Translations under genes and position numbers: made by a program
Notes under the pieces: generated by a model
Told to the model about the DNA's origin: nothing
The model's database searches: none
What the model saw: only the letters and a program-made list of their open reading frames with translations
Part shown: positions 1-11,350 of the stretch, one piece after another
How positions within the stretch are numbered: the stretch's first letter is position 1
Layout: the number at the start of each line of letters is the position of its first letter
Source: Ixodes scapularis
Taxonomy: Eukaryota; Arthropoda; Arachnida; Ixodida; Ixodidae
Length of the DNA stretch: 64,000 bases
Direction: 5' to 3'
Assembly: GCF_016920785.2 (NCBI RefSeq)
Contig: NW_024609857.1
Coordinates: 129,449,094 to 129,513,093, forward strand

Positions 1-12
1 CTCCGGCCTATC

Positions 13-1349
13 GTGGATTTTACAACGTCACCGCTTCGGGCGCTATCCAACTACCTCCATCGCACCCTTTCCCCTCTCGTCGGAAGTACGCCAACTAACG
101 TACGAAACGCCGGTCATTTCGTGGAGCTCGTTTCAGAACTCAAGGTCACCACCGAGGACAGTCTAGTGTCATTCGATGTAATTTCACTGTTCACAAGCGT
201 TCCAGTGCCCCTGGCTGTAGCCACAGCCTGGAAGGCTCTCGAAAAGGAGAAAGACCTGAACGAGAGAACCTGCCTTAGCGTGGATGAAATATGCTGCCTC
301 CTTGAATTCTGCCTTCACTGCACCTACTTCAGATTCCAAGGAGAGTTCTTCAGCCAGACCAGCGGAACCGCAATGGGAGCTTCTATTTCGGTTACTACGG
401 CAAACCTGACGATGGAAGCAATCGAACAGAGGGCGCTGCACTCATTTCCGGCTAGCCCCAAAGTGTTCCTACGGTACGTCGATGATTGCTTTTGTATCCT
501 AAAAATATCAGAGGTGGACAACTTTTTAGCACACCTCAACTCCATCGATCCGGCCATCCAGTTTACATTAGAGCTTGAAAAAAAAACGGCACCTTGCCGT
601 TTCTGGACGTGCTTGTCAAGCGAGTAGGTGAAAGCATGGAGTTCACTGTATACAGGAAGCCGACCCACACTGGACGTTACCTTCGGTTTGACTCATACCA
701 CCCTTCGAGTCACAAGGCGTCGATGGTTGCGACCCTGTTGTCCAGAGCTCGGAACATCTGCTCCTCAAAGAAAGATAAAGAAAGTGAAGAACAGGCTGTC
801 ATCGCCGACCTCAAAAAGAATGGCTCCACCAACAGCTTCATCAGCCGTGTTGCCCGTCGTCTTGGTCGCAGTCTTGAGCACCCACAGGATAGCACGCAGT
901 CCCGCCCTAACATCCGCGTCTGTGTACCTTATATAAAGGGAACTAGCGAAACTCTGGCTCGTACGCTGGCCAAAGAAGGTGTTCAGGTGGCTCACAAACC
1001 TGTTTCGACACTTGGGCGCCTAATGCCTCGTCCGAAAGACCGTCCAGCGAGAGAAAAAGCACAAGGCATTGTGTACCAGATTCCCTGTGCTGAGTGTTCC
1101 GCTTCATACGTCGGCGAAACAAAGAACCTCAAGGAAAGAGTCCGCCAACATAAGAATGACGTACGGAAATTTGATCGAGAGCGTAGCGCTGTTGCGGAAC
1201 ACTGCGAGGACAATGACCACCGCATCGACTTTGAAAATACCCGAATCCTGGATGTAGAAACCAACTGGCGGCAACGGCTCTTTATTGAGTCATGGCGCAT
1301 ACAGACCACACCAGGAAATATTAATCGATGCTCCGGCATCTTGCCCTAA
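13..1349 (+). pseudogene. Penelope-like RT plus GIY-YIG endonuclease, frameshifted
   Basis: Two overlapping frames form one ancestral protein. The first (13-627) has Penelope RT motifs: FDVISLFTSVP, GTAMGASIS and the catalytic YVDD at about residue 156. The second (594-1349, 251 residues) begins MPFLDVLVKR and carries the GIY-YIG domain, with GIVY at 158-161, YVG at 172-174, a conserved Arg at 182 and the acidic residue of FIES at 232. The two frames are out of register by one base at a run of nine A at 578-586; ten A would restore the order, so a single-base loss or a sequencing error explains the break. The endonuclease half ends at TAA 1347-1349. The family primes reverse transcription at nicked target DNA. 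The 5' part of the RT is outside the window. Confidence 0.85.
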
Positions 1350-1576
1350 GCATACGTCAGTGCACTACGACACTTAGAGAAGACACCAAAATAAAACAGG
1401 CCCCTACCATAGAGGAAAACGAAGATGCTGATCCTCGTTTGTAAATAACCAACTTCGAAGAAAACGAAGGTACTGCACCTGGTTTGAAAACTAACCACCG
1501 TAAAAAAACGAAGACACTGCCCTACATTCACCGCAGAAGAAAAGAAAGAAGCTGCTTCTCTTTTAAATAGCCCCCC

Positions 1577-1610
1577 CTGAAGAAGGTGCCGAGACGGCAC
1601 CGAAACGTTG
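1577..1610 (+). ncRNA. hammerhead-ribozyme-like motif in the Penelope tail
   Basis: The sequence contains CTGAAGA (fits the core CUGANGA), then a six-pair stem GGTGCC/GGCACC closed by a short loop, then GAAAC. This is the arrangement of the hammerhead catalytic core around stem II. Penelope-like elements are known to carry such ribozymes in their terminal repeats. I could not identify stems I and III or the cleavage site with certainty, so catalytic activity is not claimed. Confidence 0.45.
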
Positions 1611-1640
1611 GGACCCTACGATTTTTTTGGGATTGGTTGG

Positions 1641-2884
1641 CGTTTGCCCTTTATTCATTTATAACATTTAACCCAACCAGGCAGATGTCTGCCGAAATGC
1701 CCACCTTCAAGTCTAATTGGACTTTATCTGGTCTATCGCGTCGAAGCGTTCACCGTGCTGTGTGTCCTTATATATATAGACCCTTTTGCTGTTTACAAAC
1801 ATGAACAGCCGCTTGCGTCCCAAGCTACTGCCGGTCGCCCCATATTACAAGCTTGCTTATGTCACTGGAAAGCACTGAAAGGAACGCAACAAAAAAGTTG
1901 AGTTTCTTGATGGCTGCGTGTGATTAGGATAGGAACTTTTATCTTTTTGCTTAGGGGTGTCTATTGGTGATGGCGATCGACAGTTTGACGATGTTTAGTG
2001 TTGTATTATATCTGTTGGAAGTTGGCGCTTGTCCTTGTAGTACGTGTGTCTTTCTTCGTCCTGCTTCAGTACGCGCCTTTTAAAACTTTAATCATAAATG
2101 CTACACAAACCCAAAAGTTGGGGGATTTAGTGACGGCCATTGGCTCTACGATTTAACGTCTTGGAGGTGACAAGTAGGTTTACATGACTATTCGAAAATG
2201 TTGAACAGATATCGCGCTTCTTCGTTCTTTTGGCGTTCGCCTGAAGGATTGGTGGTTAAAATGTGTCATCGACGTTTCGAGCACCGGTCCTAAGGCTGGC
2301 TTTGTTCATTATTTTAGGACGTCAAACACTGAAGCACCGCCTGGTGTCATTCGCGAAGAAAAGTGACTATAATCTATACCAGCGGTGGCCATGCTGCAGC
2401 TCCTCGCTGGTTCATGTGCGGCTTGCGACCCATTACCATCAGTACGCCCCCCCCCCCCCCCCCCCCTTGTTTCTTTCTTGAAAGTCCACCATACTTTCAG
2501 TTCTAGAAGAAATTAAAACTCTGAAGAGAGTTAAAGTAAAAAAACAACAACAAGCCTTTTTTTTATGAGGTGCAGTGACTGTTATATCATAACAGCAGTT
2601 TTGCTTGGAGGTTAAGAAAATGTTCCGTCTCGCCTTCTTTTTTATAGTACAGGACGGAGGTTGATCCCCAATTGATAAGCGCTGTTCCTTCCGTATTGAG
2701 TTTTTTTTTTTTTTTCAAGGTCTCATGCAGACGCTTCGGGTGACCTGATTCGTAGCTTCGAGTGGTCAAAGTTATATGTTTAGGCTCGCTAAACGACGAG
2801 GAGTTCTTATTCTAATCGCGCTATCACTTACTGGCTATCACTATTTTGACCTGCAAGAATTTTTTATACGTCAGAGGAGAGGAC
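1641..2884. other. no gene seen; homopolymer tracts
   Basis: No supported coding region. The stretch has a long C run at about 2448-2466 and T or A runs near 2560 and 2700. Reading frames here are short and of random composition. Confidence 0.5.
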
Positions 2885-5033
2885 CAGGCAGTCTCATCTG
2901 ATCTAAGAAAAAACAAATTGACCCAGCTCCACTCACAACTTCAGAATCAGCAGACCCTGATGTAGATCTTTTGGAAGGAATCAGACAAAGCAGCCGAGGC
3001 AAGCTTCACGATGTTATGAAACATTGCTCGTGCCAACCGATCCTACTTGGAGGGAGAATTCGCGAACAAAACATCTCCGACGTCTTGATACTTTTGGATC
3101 TGAACAACAAGAAGCTTCAAAACCTTTTCAGCCAACTCGCAGTGTCTCGGCATTCGGTCTATAGGCGCGTTTCAGAGCTGAACTCTGACGTCAACAATCT
3201 TAAACAGGGTTTAAATAGCTGTAAAACGTTCAGCTTAGCGCTCGATGAATCTACGTATATCTAGGACAAGCCGCAACTTGCCATTTTCGTTCGTTATGTT
3301 TCATGTGACGAATGCGTGAAAGAAGAGCTTTTGGATATGGTTGCTTTCAAGAAAACCACTCGTAAAGTTTACACAAAAATCGCCCTGTTAAAAAAAAAAA
3401 AAAACTATTTGGAAAGGTTTAAAATTTTCTGTAGAAACTTGTCGCAATTGCTAGAGGGTGCACCTTGTTAAGAGCTGGGGGACGTTCAGACTGGAGGCCG
3501 GGTTTGTGCTATATGGATGACGATGTTTTAATAGGACATGATTAGATGATGGTGGCGTTTGATGGTCAGTCCCATTCTCTCTCCGCCGCGCGTGTCCACG
3601 GGTCCCCCTTTCATAGGCGTGGTGACGTGACGGTGTTACGTCACCGGCGGGATCCGGGTGTGATTGGTGGTGGCTGTTTACTTCGATGAAGATGAGGTCC
3701 AACAGCCACTCTCATTGGCCCGGAGGTTTATGTCGCCGCAGCAGCCACCTCTGTTGATGTTGGAGAAAGAAGACGAAGACCCGTTGAGGGTGGTTACTTC
3801 GGCCGGTGTTCGGAAGCCTTGGTTCAGGGTTTTCGAGAGAGTCTCTGTTGAACAATGGTGATGCGGACCGTCGCTGTAGGTGTGCCCAAGATGGAGCATA
3901 TCCTTGCCGGGGTTTGAAACTTGACAACCTGTCATGGTTGGCAAGAATGCAGGCTTACTGGGTCTTTTGCGGAGCGACCCCCGCATTGCGGATTTGTTTT
4001 TAATACACTGGGTTATCCATCGTGAGCACCCGGTTCCGAAGCCCTTCACCTACACATTTGTCATGAAAACCATCCTTCGAGTCGTCAAATACAAGCTACC
4101 GAATACAAAAACCCACAGGAAATTTCGCAACTTCATCGAACAACTGGAACTTGGTAATGCGCCCAAAGACGTGTCTTTCCTTTGTGCGGCACGTTGACTG
4201 TCCGTGAGCAACGTTCTATAAGGTTTGTGGACCTTCTGGAGCCGATTCAAAAATTTCCGGAGGCGAAAGAGAGGCCATGTTCCGAACTTTGTGCTGCCGG
4301 TTGATATTTCTCGATCTAGGTTATCTTACCGAAGCAGTGCAGCACCTCCAAACTTTGTATATGTCGTTGCAAGGGCAAATAAAAATTATATCGAAATTCG
4401 CCCAAACAGTATTCACGTTTCAAAACAAGTTAAAAGTTTTCCGAAAAAATCGGCGAACGAACCGTGTTATCCACTTTCCGTGGCTGAAGAACATGCTGGA
4501 TGCTAATCCTGAACTTTATATGACTGACGGTAAGCTTAGTGAATACATCGCCAAGCTTGAGGAACTCGAGAGTGATTTCCAATCTCGTTTTAAATATATT
4601 AAAACATTAAAATCATGTTTCGCGCTTCCAACCAATCATTTTTGGTCGATGTGTTGAGTGGCGTCTCTGCAACCATGAAAAGCTTTGCCGGTAATATCGG
4701 AGCGTTCGAAGTGAAGCTAATGGATCTCCAAAAAGACGAGGGGCTGAAGATGATCATGTAATCTGCGGAGACTAGAATTCTGGCGGTATACATGCCAGAA
4801 GCAAGATATCGATTCCCACGTTCAGCATGCGGGCCAGGAGCTTCTATCAATGTTGGAATCCACCTACTGCTGTGAGGTACTGTTCTCAACAATGAAAGCG
4901 GTAAAGTCAAAACAGCGTGCGACGTTTACGGACGAACATCTAACTGAGCTGCTCAGGACTGCAACCACGTCATCCGAAGCAGACTTCAAGGTGCTTGCTC
5001 CCCGAATGAGGCAACGTAGTCCGGAGGCATAAC
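2885..5033 (+). pseudogene. hAT-family transposase relic (GTF2IRD2/EPM2AIP1-like)
   Basis: Separate blocks in several frames read like one hAT transposase of the kind related to the vertebrate domesticated proteins GTF2IRD2 and EPM2AIP1. 2971-3362 carries FSLALDEST, then an in-frame TAG at 3262-3264, then DKPQLAIFVRYV. 3934-4196 carries MVGKNAGLLGLL and WVIHREHPV. 4197-4657 carries LSVSNVL, VDLLEPIQKF (another frame) and HFPWLKNMLDANPELY. 4850-5032 is the C-terminal dimerisation part with STYCCEVLFSTMKAVKS. About 500 bases at 3400-3890 do not match the protein and may be an insertion. Terminal inverted repeats were not found. Multiple stops and frameshifts make it dead. Confidence 0.7.
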
Positions 5034-5486
5034 AAAAAATCTCTGCACGACCGGCGTTCAATGTGATCACCAGCTTTGTCGGACGAAAAAAAAAGCGTTT
5101 TTACGCTTTTTTGTTTTGTTGCGAAACCTGAATAAGAAGGTTATTTTTTCACGGCTCCTTGTATATGCCTGTGTGGCCACCCCTGAAATAAAGTATTTCA
5201 AGTTTCATATATTGCCCCCCTTTTTGTTGCCTTTCCTTTCCGATCGGTTCGTGGAAGTTGAGTGGTTATGTCTGCGGTTCTTAGGCCGGGTCAGCTTGGC
5301 CACCCTGCGTCTATAACCTCACACCATTGTGGAGACAAAGGCAGCTGGCATTTGCATCTACCCACTGACCCTTCAAATCAGACCTCGGCGCTCTGACATC
5401 CCGGCACGAGCTCACCTTATCCTCTCCTGCAGTTTCTCTCGGATACAACAGTTGCTAAATTAGCCCGGCGCCTAGGAACAGGGTGC
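5034..5486. other. no gene seen
   Basis: Sequence between the hAT relic and the Gypsy element. I see nothing coding; the last bases supply the left copy of the Gypsy target-site duplication. Confidence 0.4.
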
Positions 5487-5491
5487 GATTG

Positions 5492-5660
5492 TGTGGCGTG
5501 AGCCTCTTTTGAACTTCCCACTTTTTACAAGCGAGGCACGCACGCGCGTGCCGTGGGACCCGTGGCTTGTGCATGGCCACAAGGGAATAAACGTTCTTTT
5601 TGGTTTGCCGTGACACGGAGCCAGTCGTATTTCTTTCGGGTGCCACCGAGCACCGATACA
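5492..5660 (+). repeat. 5' LTR of the Gypsy element
   Basis: A 169-base repeat starting TGTGGCGTGAG and ending CGATACA, matched by the copy at 9041-9208. It contains AATAAA near 5585 as a possible polyadenylation signal. It is bounded by the GATTG duplication on the left and the primer-binding site on the right. Confidence 0.9.
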
Positions 5661-5675
5661 TGGTGTCAGAAGTGG
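5661..5675 (+). promoter_or_regulatory. primer-binding site of the Gypsy element
   Basis: TGGTGTCAGAAGTGG follows the 5' LTR directly. TGG pairs with the CCA end of a tRNA, as expected for priming minus-strand DNA. The second Gypsy element at 46.6 kb has the similar TGGTGTCAAAAG, suggesting the same tRNA primer. I cannot name the tRNA for certain. Confidence 0.75.
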
Positions 5676-5733
5676 AATCCCGCCGCCTCTGAAACTTCGG
5701 GCGTCGCCTTGCGGTTGCGGACCTCACCGAGTC

Positions 5734-6099
5734 ATGGATCAGGCAAACGTCGGCACCGGACTCGCCCTCAGGCCGCCTGAACCCTTCCACTTTGGGAACG
5801 CCTCAGAGTTGCCGGCGTGGATCGCAGAGTTTGACGATTTCCGTCACGCAACCGGACTGGTCGCACAGAACGAGGAAACCCAGGTACAAACGCTTCTCTA
5901 CGTCATGGGTCGCCAGGCTAGGCAAATTTTCAGCACCTTCGGGTTATCTGACGCCGACGCCAAGAGGTACGACACCGTGAAAGCGGGATTCGACGGTCAC
6001 TTCATTCAAGTCAGGAACGTAGTATACGAGTCTGCATGTTTTAACAGACGAGAGCAGGGGAGTTCGGTAGACGTCCAGACGCCAAGTTCGCGACAATAA
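5734..6099 (+). pseudogene. Gypsy gag remnant
   Basis: A 121-residue frame starting MDQANVGTGLALRPPEPFHF at the first ATG after the primer-binding site. It resembles the matrix/capsid start of Gypsy gag, with an aromatic-rich WIAEFDDFRHATGL segment and the typical LLYVMGRQARQIFSTF segment. It stops right after FNRREQGSSVD, a gag core sequence, so the rest of capsid and the zinc knuckles are deleted. Confidence 0.7.
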
Positions 6100-6101
6100 C
6101 C

Positions 6102-6392
6102 GTGAACAACGTTTCACTGACTGAAAAAATCGACACCGGAGCAGAGGTCTCAGCGGTCCCAGTTACATTTTCGCGAGTACCGTCTTCTGGCCTGGGCTCA
6201 GCAGAAGATATCATTTCGGGGCCCAGCGGACATGCCCTGAAACTGTTGGGGAAGTGCCCCTTCTTGGATTGCCTGCCATACAGACCTTGGCGCTCGTCAA
6301 GTTTCTCGGCAGCACCCAACGCCTCGAGGAGCGCTTTGCTCGACTCTTCAGCGGCCATGGGACACTTCCAGGAGAGTACACCATCCGACTAG
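6102..6392 (+). pseudogene. Gypsy aspartic protease remnant
   Basis: The frame contains KIDTGAEVSAVP, the DTGA active-site motif of retropepsins. It follows the gag remnant almost at once, consistent with a deletion between gag and protease. The downstream protease flap and the linker to RT are scrambled across frames. Confidence 0.7.
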
Positions 6393-6414
6393 ACCCAGCG
6401 GCGGTGCCTTACGC

Positions 6415-7440
6415 GTGCCCATTCCTCTGAGAGATGCAGTCGTTCAAAAGCTCAGAAAGATGGTGGATCTGGGTGTCATTCGCCCAGTTCAAGGTCCCAC
6501 CGACTGGTGTGCTGGGATTGTTGCAGTCCTGAAGCCTTCCGGAGACGTAAAGATCTGCATCAACTTCACTCACCTCAACACCGCCGTCCGACGAGAACGT
6601 GTCCTTCCAACTGTGGAAGAAACCCTTGGTCAGCTGGGGGCGGCGGCAGTGTTTTCGAAGTTGGATGCTAATTCCGGGTTCCATCAAATCCATCTCTCTC
6701 CCTTGTCCCAAGAGCTGACCACATTCATCACCATAATTGACCGTTTTTCCTTCACACGACTTCCTTTTGGGATAACACCAGCTCCGGAATATTTCCAAAA
6801 ACGCATGTCGGAGATCTTGAGCAGACTGTCCGGTGTTCTCAACCTCATGGATGATGTACTTGTCTTTGGAAGGACCAAGCTGAGCATGATACAAATGTAT
6901 ACAAGATCCTAAAACGCCTCGAGCAAATCGGAGTCACCCACAACAAAGTCAAGTGTGTCTTCAGCACAAAGGAAGTTACCTTTCTTGGATGTATTATATT
7001 CCACCACGGTGTTCGACCGGACCCAGCAAAGGTCAAGGCAATCAGACATCTTCCGGCTCCAGAGGATCCTGCCGGCGTCCGTCGGATCCTTGAAATGGCG
7101 AACCATCTGGCAAGGTTTCTCCGAACTTGGCAAAATTACGAAAAACGCCGGAGTTGACCTGGGGTCCGCCAGAAGCAGCCGCTCTGCAAAGCATGAAGGA
7201 TCTCCTGTGTTCAGATTCTTGCATGGCTCACTACACTCCGTCGTATCCCACAATACTCTCGGCGGATACGTCTTCACACGGATTAGGAGCAGTCTTGCTT
7301 CAGGTCCAGCCCGATGGGAGGGAAAGAGCTGTGGCCTTCGCATCACGGCCCCCTACCCAGAGTGCAACCCGATACGCTCAAGTGGAAAAAGAAGCATTGG
7401 CTTTGACCTAGGGAGCAGAGCGGTTTCAAGACTTTTTGCG
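6415..7440 (+). pseudogene. Gypsy reverse transcriptase and RNase H, frameshifted
   Basis: RT motifs are visible in the frame 6415-6912: VIRPVQGPTDWCAGIV, FSKLDANSGFHQI, RLPFGITPAPEYFQ and the catalytic LMDD, with one stop soon after. The connection continues in other frames, and RNase H appears at 7127-7411 as SADTSSHGLGAVLLQ with EKEALALT near its end. At least two frame changes separate these blocks. Confidence 0.85.
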
Positions 7441-8876
7441 GGGCCTAACAGCAACATTCCAAACCCATCATCAACCTTTGCTGACGCTCTTGGGAAAGTC
7501 GCACTGGATGTGCTCCCTCCTAGTATCCAGCGCTTCCCCATGCGTCTGATGCGGTTCAGCTACATAATGCAGTATGTGTCTGGCAAGAGCATCGCGACGG
7601 CTGATACTCTATCAAGGGCTCCGGTGAGTGAAAAGGAGCCAGCGGAGACACTGACCTGCGCTGAGGTTCAGTCATTCGCTGTTGGAGCAGTGATGGGACT
7701 CCGAAGCAGCACTCTGCATCCAGTCAAAGAAGCCCAAGAGAAAGACAAAGTTTGCCAGATGCTTCGGGAGTACTGCTTAAGTGGATGGCCATCAAAGTCA
7801 AAACTTCCTCTCGACGTGTCGTCCTTTTGGCAGTACAGAGGAAGCCTGTCCCACTCCGAACGCTTTCTGCACTACGGAAACCGCCTCCTTATTCCTGGTT
7901 CCCAAAGGAAGGAGATGCTGAAACGACTCCACGGGGGACATCACGGAATCGGACGGTGCAGCCAGCGCGCGAAAGAAGCTGTCTGGTGGCCAGGCCTGTC
8001 TTACGAGCTGAGAAGAGTTCTGGATAACTGCGTTGTGTGCACGAAAGTAAGTGAACAAAACGCCGAGCATCTCATGCCAACGGTGACAACATCTCTGCCA
8101 TGGCAAATCGTTGGGCTGGACTTGTTTCATCTACGAGACAAGGAGAATTTGCTCTGCGTAGACTACAGTCTCGCTTTCCCGAGATCTCTTATCTACCGTC
8201 AACGAAAGCTGAGGCTGTCATCGAACGTCTGAAGAGCATATTCGCCCGCCATGGGAAACCTACAACGGTAGTAAGCGACAATGAACCGCAGTTTTCCTGT
8301 GATGCTTTCGCAGAGTTTCCCCGGAACTACGGCTTCCAGGACAATGCCAGCAGCCCTCGTCATCCTCAGTGGAGTAGAGAGGCCGACTATGAAGAGTCTG
8401 CTTGAGAAAGCAGAGGACCCGTACTTGGCTCTACTTGCCTACCGGGATACCCCGGGTCCGACAGGGCGGAGTCCAGCCGAACTCCTCATGGGGCGACGCC
8501 TGCGGACATGGATCCCGGTGTACCCAGCTCTTCTGACTCCAGGCCAAGTCCACAACAACGTTGTGACTAGACTCGACCGTCAAGTCAAAGAGCGCCAACG
8601 GGCACACTTTAACCGCCAACACGCAGCTCGACGGCTACCTAAACTAAGTCCCGGATCGACTGTGTGGGTGAAGGACCTCAAGTGCCCAGGGGAGGTCCTC
8701 CGTCAAGCGGACACGCCCAGGTCTTACTGGGTCAGAACCACAAGAGGGACGTCCGTCGCAACCGAAGAGCCCTCAAGCGAATCCCGGCTCATTCTGGTCA
8801 ACGCGACGAGCTGGTATTGTAGCCAGCCAACACCACCGCTCCTGACGGGTCTGCCCTACCCGGGAGGACGTCAATG
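7440..8876 (+). pseudogene. Gypsy integrase, frameshifted
   Basis: The zinc-binding part reads HGGHHGIGRCSQRAKEAVWW then CVVC in the frame ending at 8232, with the His and Cys pairs in place. The catalytic core shows IVGLDLFHL, then in shifted frames GKPTTVVSDNEPQF and YLALLAYRDTP, AELLMGRRLRTWIP. The C-terminal part follows to TGA at 8875-8877. Three frames are needed to read it through, so it is inactive. Confidence 0.85.
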
Positions 8877-9040
8877 AGCACCCGCCTACACTGCAGCAGG
8901 CTTCTTAGTCGCAGTCATCGGCGCAGGACTGCAGAGTCCCCGTGGCAGTAACAAGGGCTAGAAGAAAAGTGTTTGCCCCCCCAGCGGTTCGGTGAATAAC
9001 TAAAGACTACTCGAAACTCTTATTTATCCCCAGAGGGAGA

Positions 9041-9208
9041 TGTGGCGTGAGACTCTTTTGAACTCGCGCTTTCTATAAGCGAGGCACGCACGCGCGTGCC
9101 GTGGGGCCCGTGGTTTTTGCATGGCCACGAGAGAATAAACGTTCTTTTTGGTTTGCCGTGACACGGAGTCAGTCACATTTCTTTCGGGTGCCACCGAGCA
9201 CCGATACA
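9041..9208 (+). repeat. 3' LTR of the Gypsy element
   Basis: Second copy of the 169-base LTR, preceded by the purine-rich AGAGGGAGA that would serve as polypurine tract. It ends CGATACA and is followed at once by the GATTG target duplication. Confidence 0.9.
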
Positions 9209-9499
9209 GATTGTAGCTACACGCGCTGCGCATGCTGGGTTCTGCAGCAGCAGCAGTTCTCGAGAAAATATTTAAAAACAAAAAAAGCACATTGCACCTG
9301 TGTTCATTAAACGCCTACTTTCGGTTGTTTACTTCGGATCTTTTGTACAGGCAAGGCGAGAGATTGCAGCGCGTGCAATTACGTTCCAAGCGTTCTCTGT
9401 GATGCTCGGGTAATTTGGCCTATTGCAGCATGTGTCACTGCGAACGAGTGTTCATCGGAACGCTCGGCGTTTTCAGACCACGTGCTTACTCGCATCGAC

Positions 9500-9600
9500 G
9501 TGTGCATGTAAGAGGAGCCATATAAAAGCCCCGGAACAAAAGTCAAGAGACCGGCAACTTGTCGGAGCGAGAGAGGAAGCCGCAGGTGGACTAAGGTGAG
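9500..9600 (+). promoter_or_regulatory. possible promoter with TATA box and splice donor
   Basis: CATATAAAAG at about 9520 is followed some 30 bases later by a possible start region, and by CTAAGGTGAGAC near 9592, which resembles a splice donor. No exon with a matching frame was found downstream. It could be the promoter of an unrecognised gene or a leftover from a mobile element. Confidence 0.2.
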
Positions 9601-9651
9601 ACGCGTGCTATAGACGCTTTGCAGCAGCTGTGCATGGGCGCCACCATAATC

Positions 9652-9871
9652 TATGCGGAGTGCAAGTTGGTCTGCTTCTCTTGCAGGGGTTGTGGTGATG
9701 TCAGAAAAACGCAGAGCTCTGATTGGTTCTGATCGAAGGATTGTGGGTAAACCTCAAATCAAATTGCCTTGAGGTCTTCACACTATCCTTCAATCAGAGC
9801 CAGTCAGATCTCGGCGTTCTGACGTCACCATAACCCTTACCAAAGAAGCAGACCAACTTGCACTCCGCATA
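9652..9871. mobile_element. hairpin MITE, about 220 bp
   Basis: Two arms of about 93 bases are near-perfect inverted copies: the left begins TATGCGGAGTGCAAG and the right ends with its complement CACTCCGCATA. The element begins and ends at TA, which fits a Tc1/mariner-type insertion. No coding capacity. Confidence 0.8.
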
Positions 9872-10984
9872 CCCTCTTTTTTTGTTTCCCCTTGTTTCGT
9901 TTAACTTCGCCGCTACTACAGCAGGACAGGTTATTGCCACAGTAGATTCTACCGTGTCCTTCTCCTCAGCTTTGACCTTTATGGAGGCTGGTCAAGTACG
10001 CCCTCTTCAGTGGCTCGGTATCTTCGGGAAGACAAGAGAAGGTCAGCAATGGCGGCTGTAATCGGAAGCTTTTGTAAAGCGTTTGTAGACCCCTTTAAAA
10101 ATTACTCCCTTTTACGGTCGATACGAAAACACCGCAAAGTGGCGTGTGCAAAAGACACCTTAAAAATAGCAAGTACTGGGTGCTCTTGAAATCGACCGCA
10201 AAAATCGGTTTCTTAACCTATCGCGCTACGATTTTGTGCGGCATTGCCCACAGCTGGTGCATTTTTTCTATAAAATTTGCGAAGAGCAAACTTACCTCAG
10301 GAAAAATTAAAAGAGAAAAAGTCTTAATTCCTATGGAAACGTAGTGAAACCACAGGTCTTCAAACAATAGGATGCCGTCTGGCACAAGAGACAAAAGATG
10401 GCGCAAGCGGCCGCGACGCCAATTGCCGCAAGCGAACGAGCATACCGCGCCGAGAGCCGGCGTCATTAGCTTTTCCACTCAAAAGTGGCGTGTGTTCTGT
10501 AGGCCCGGAGACAGTCGCAAAACTAAAGACAGGCGCAGTAATAACAAGGAACTGCGAAACAGACGACATAAATACCGCAAAAAAAAAAAAAAAACAGTTA
10601 AAAGAATGTGAAAAATTATTACTTCAATCGACTATGCGTTCATTCAATGTGCTTCGTTAAATAAGGATGATAAAATCATGCATTGGCAACTGACATCGAG
10701 AAAGCTCGCACCGCTCTTGAGACGAAAATATTGTGCGCCATCTCTTGTCTCCCGTGCCAAACGGCGCCCTGCTGTTTGAAGACCAGAGGCTTCGCTGCGT
10801 TTCCATAGAAGTTAAGCCCTTTTCTTTTTTTACTCTTTCCTCAGGTAAGTAACCTCCTTGCAAATTTTATAGACCAACACGTGGGCTTGACGTCACGGAA
10901 CTGCGGCGGCGCTGCTTTCGCGCCGGAGCCGGGTGGTGTGGGCAGAAGGGCTCACGTTTCGCAAGGGCGTCATAACATTTCAGC

Positions 10985-11350
10985 ATGGCGCAAAGCTGTG
11001 TGGCCGTTAATTGCATCGAAAGGTGCAGAAAACGTAGCGGAGTGAGTTTCCACAAGTTACCAGCAGACTTTGAAAGGCACAGAAGGTGGAGAATATCCGT
11101 GAATCGAAAAGAATAGTCGCTTCGCGCGAACGACCGTTATTGGGGCAAGCACTTTCTGGAAGGAAAAGTGCGATTTCCATTTCAATCTCGGTCCCGTGGC
11201 TTGCTTATGTGCAGAAAAACCGTCGTCCGATCGTGATTACCCGGATTTTGTTCCCACGGTGTTGGCTCAGAAAGCACCGGCCAAGCGCTCGTCGGAGGCT
11301 CGCTACGCCCGTGCTACCAAGCAGCAGAGGATCGGCGACAGAACGGCAGT
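10985..11350 (+). pseudogene. THAP zinc-finger domain relic
   Basis: The frame starting MAQSCVAVNC followed by SGVSFHKLP and a Trp reads as the start of a THAP domain (C2CH zinc finger, DNA binding; shared by P-element transposases and host proteins). The domain is cut by TAG near 11113. A later frame has SSDRDYPDFVPTVL, which matches the end of THAP domains and the linker. At least one frameshift and one stop are present. In arthropod genomes such copies usually come from P-like transposons. Confidence 0.65.

Larger units (their letters stand above)
1..1640 (+). mobile_element. Penelope-like retroelement, 5'-truncated by the window edge
   Basis: This stretch holds the C-terminal part of a Penelope-like element: reverse transcriptase followed by a GIY-YIG endonuclease, then a non-coding tail with a hammerhead-ribozyme-like motif near 1577-1610. 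The order RT then GIY-YIG is diagnostic of Penelope-like elements. The start lies outside the window, so target duplication and full length cannot be judged. The right boundary near 1640 is a guess based on where the tail motif ends. Confidence 0.85.
5487..9213 (+). mobile_element. Ty3/Gypsy LTR retrotransposon with 5-bp target duplication
   Basis: The element runs from LTR to LTR at 5492-9208. It is flanked by the 5-bp direct repeat GATTG (5487-5491 and 9209-9213). The order is LTR, primer-binding site, gag remnant, protease, RT, RNase H, integrase, purine tract, LTR, as in Ty3/Gypsy. At about 3.7 kb it is shorter than usual because most of gag and the nucleocapsid are missing. The coding part is broken by many frameshifts. 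The two LTRs differ at roughly a dozen or more of about 168 positions by eye, which points to an old insertion. Confidence 0.9.

Noticed and set aside
1069..1349. GIY-YIG domain as a homing endonuclease in an intron
   Set aside because: It directly follows a Penelope-type reverse transcriptase, which explains it fully.
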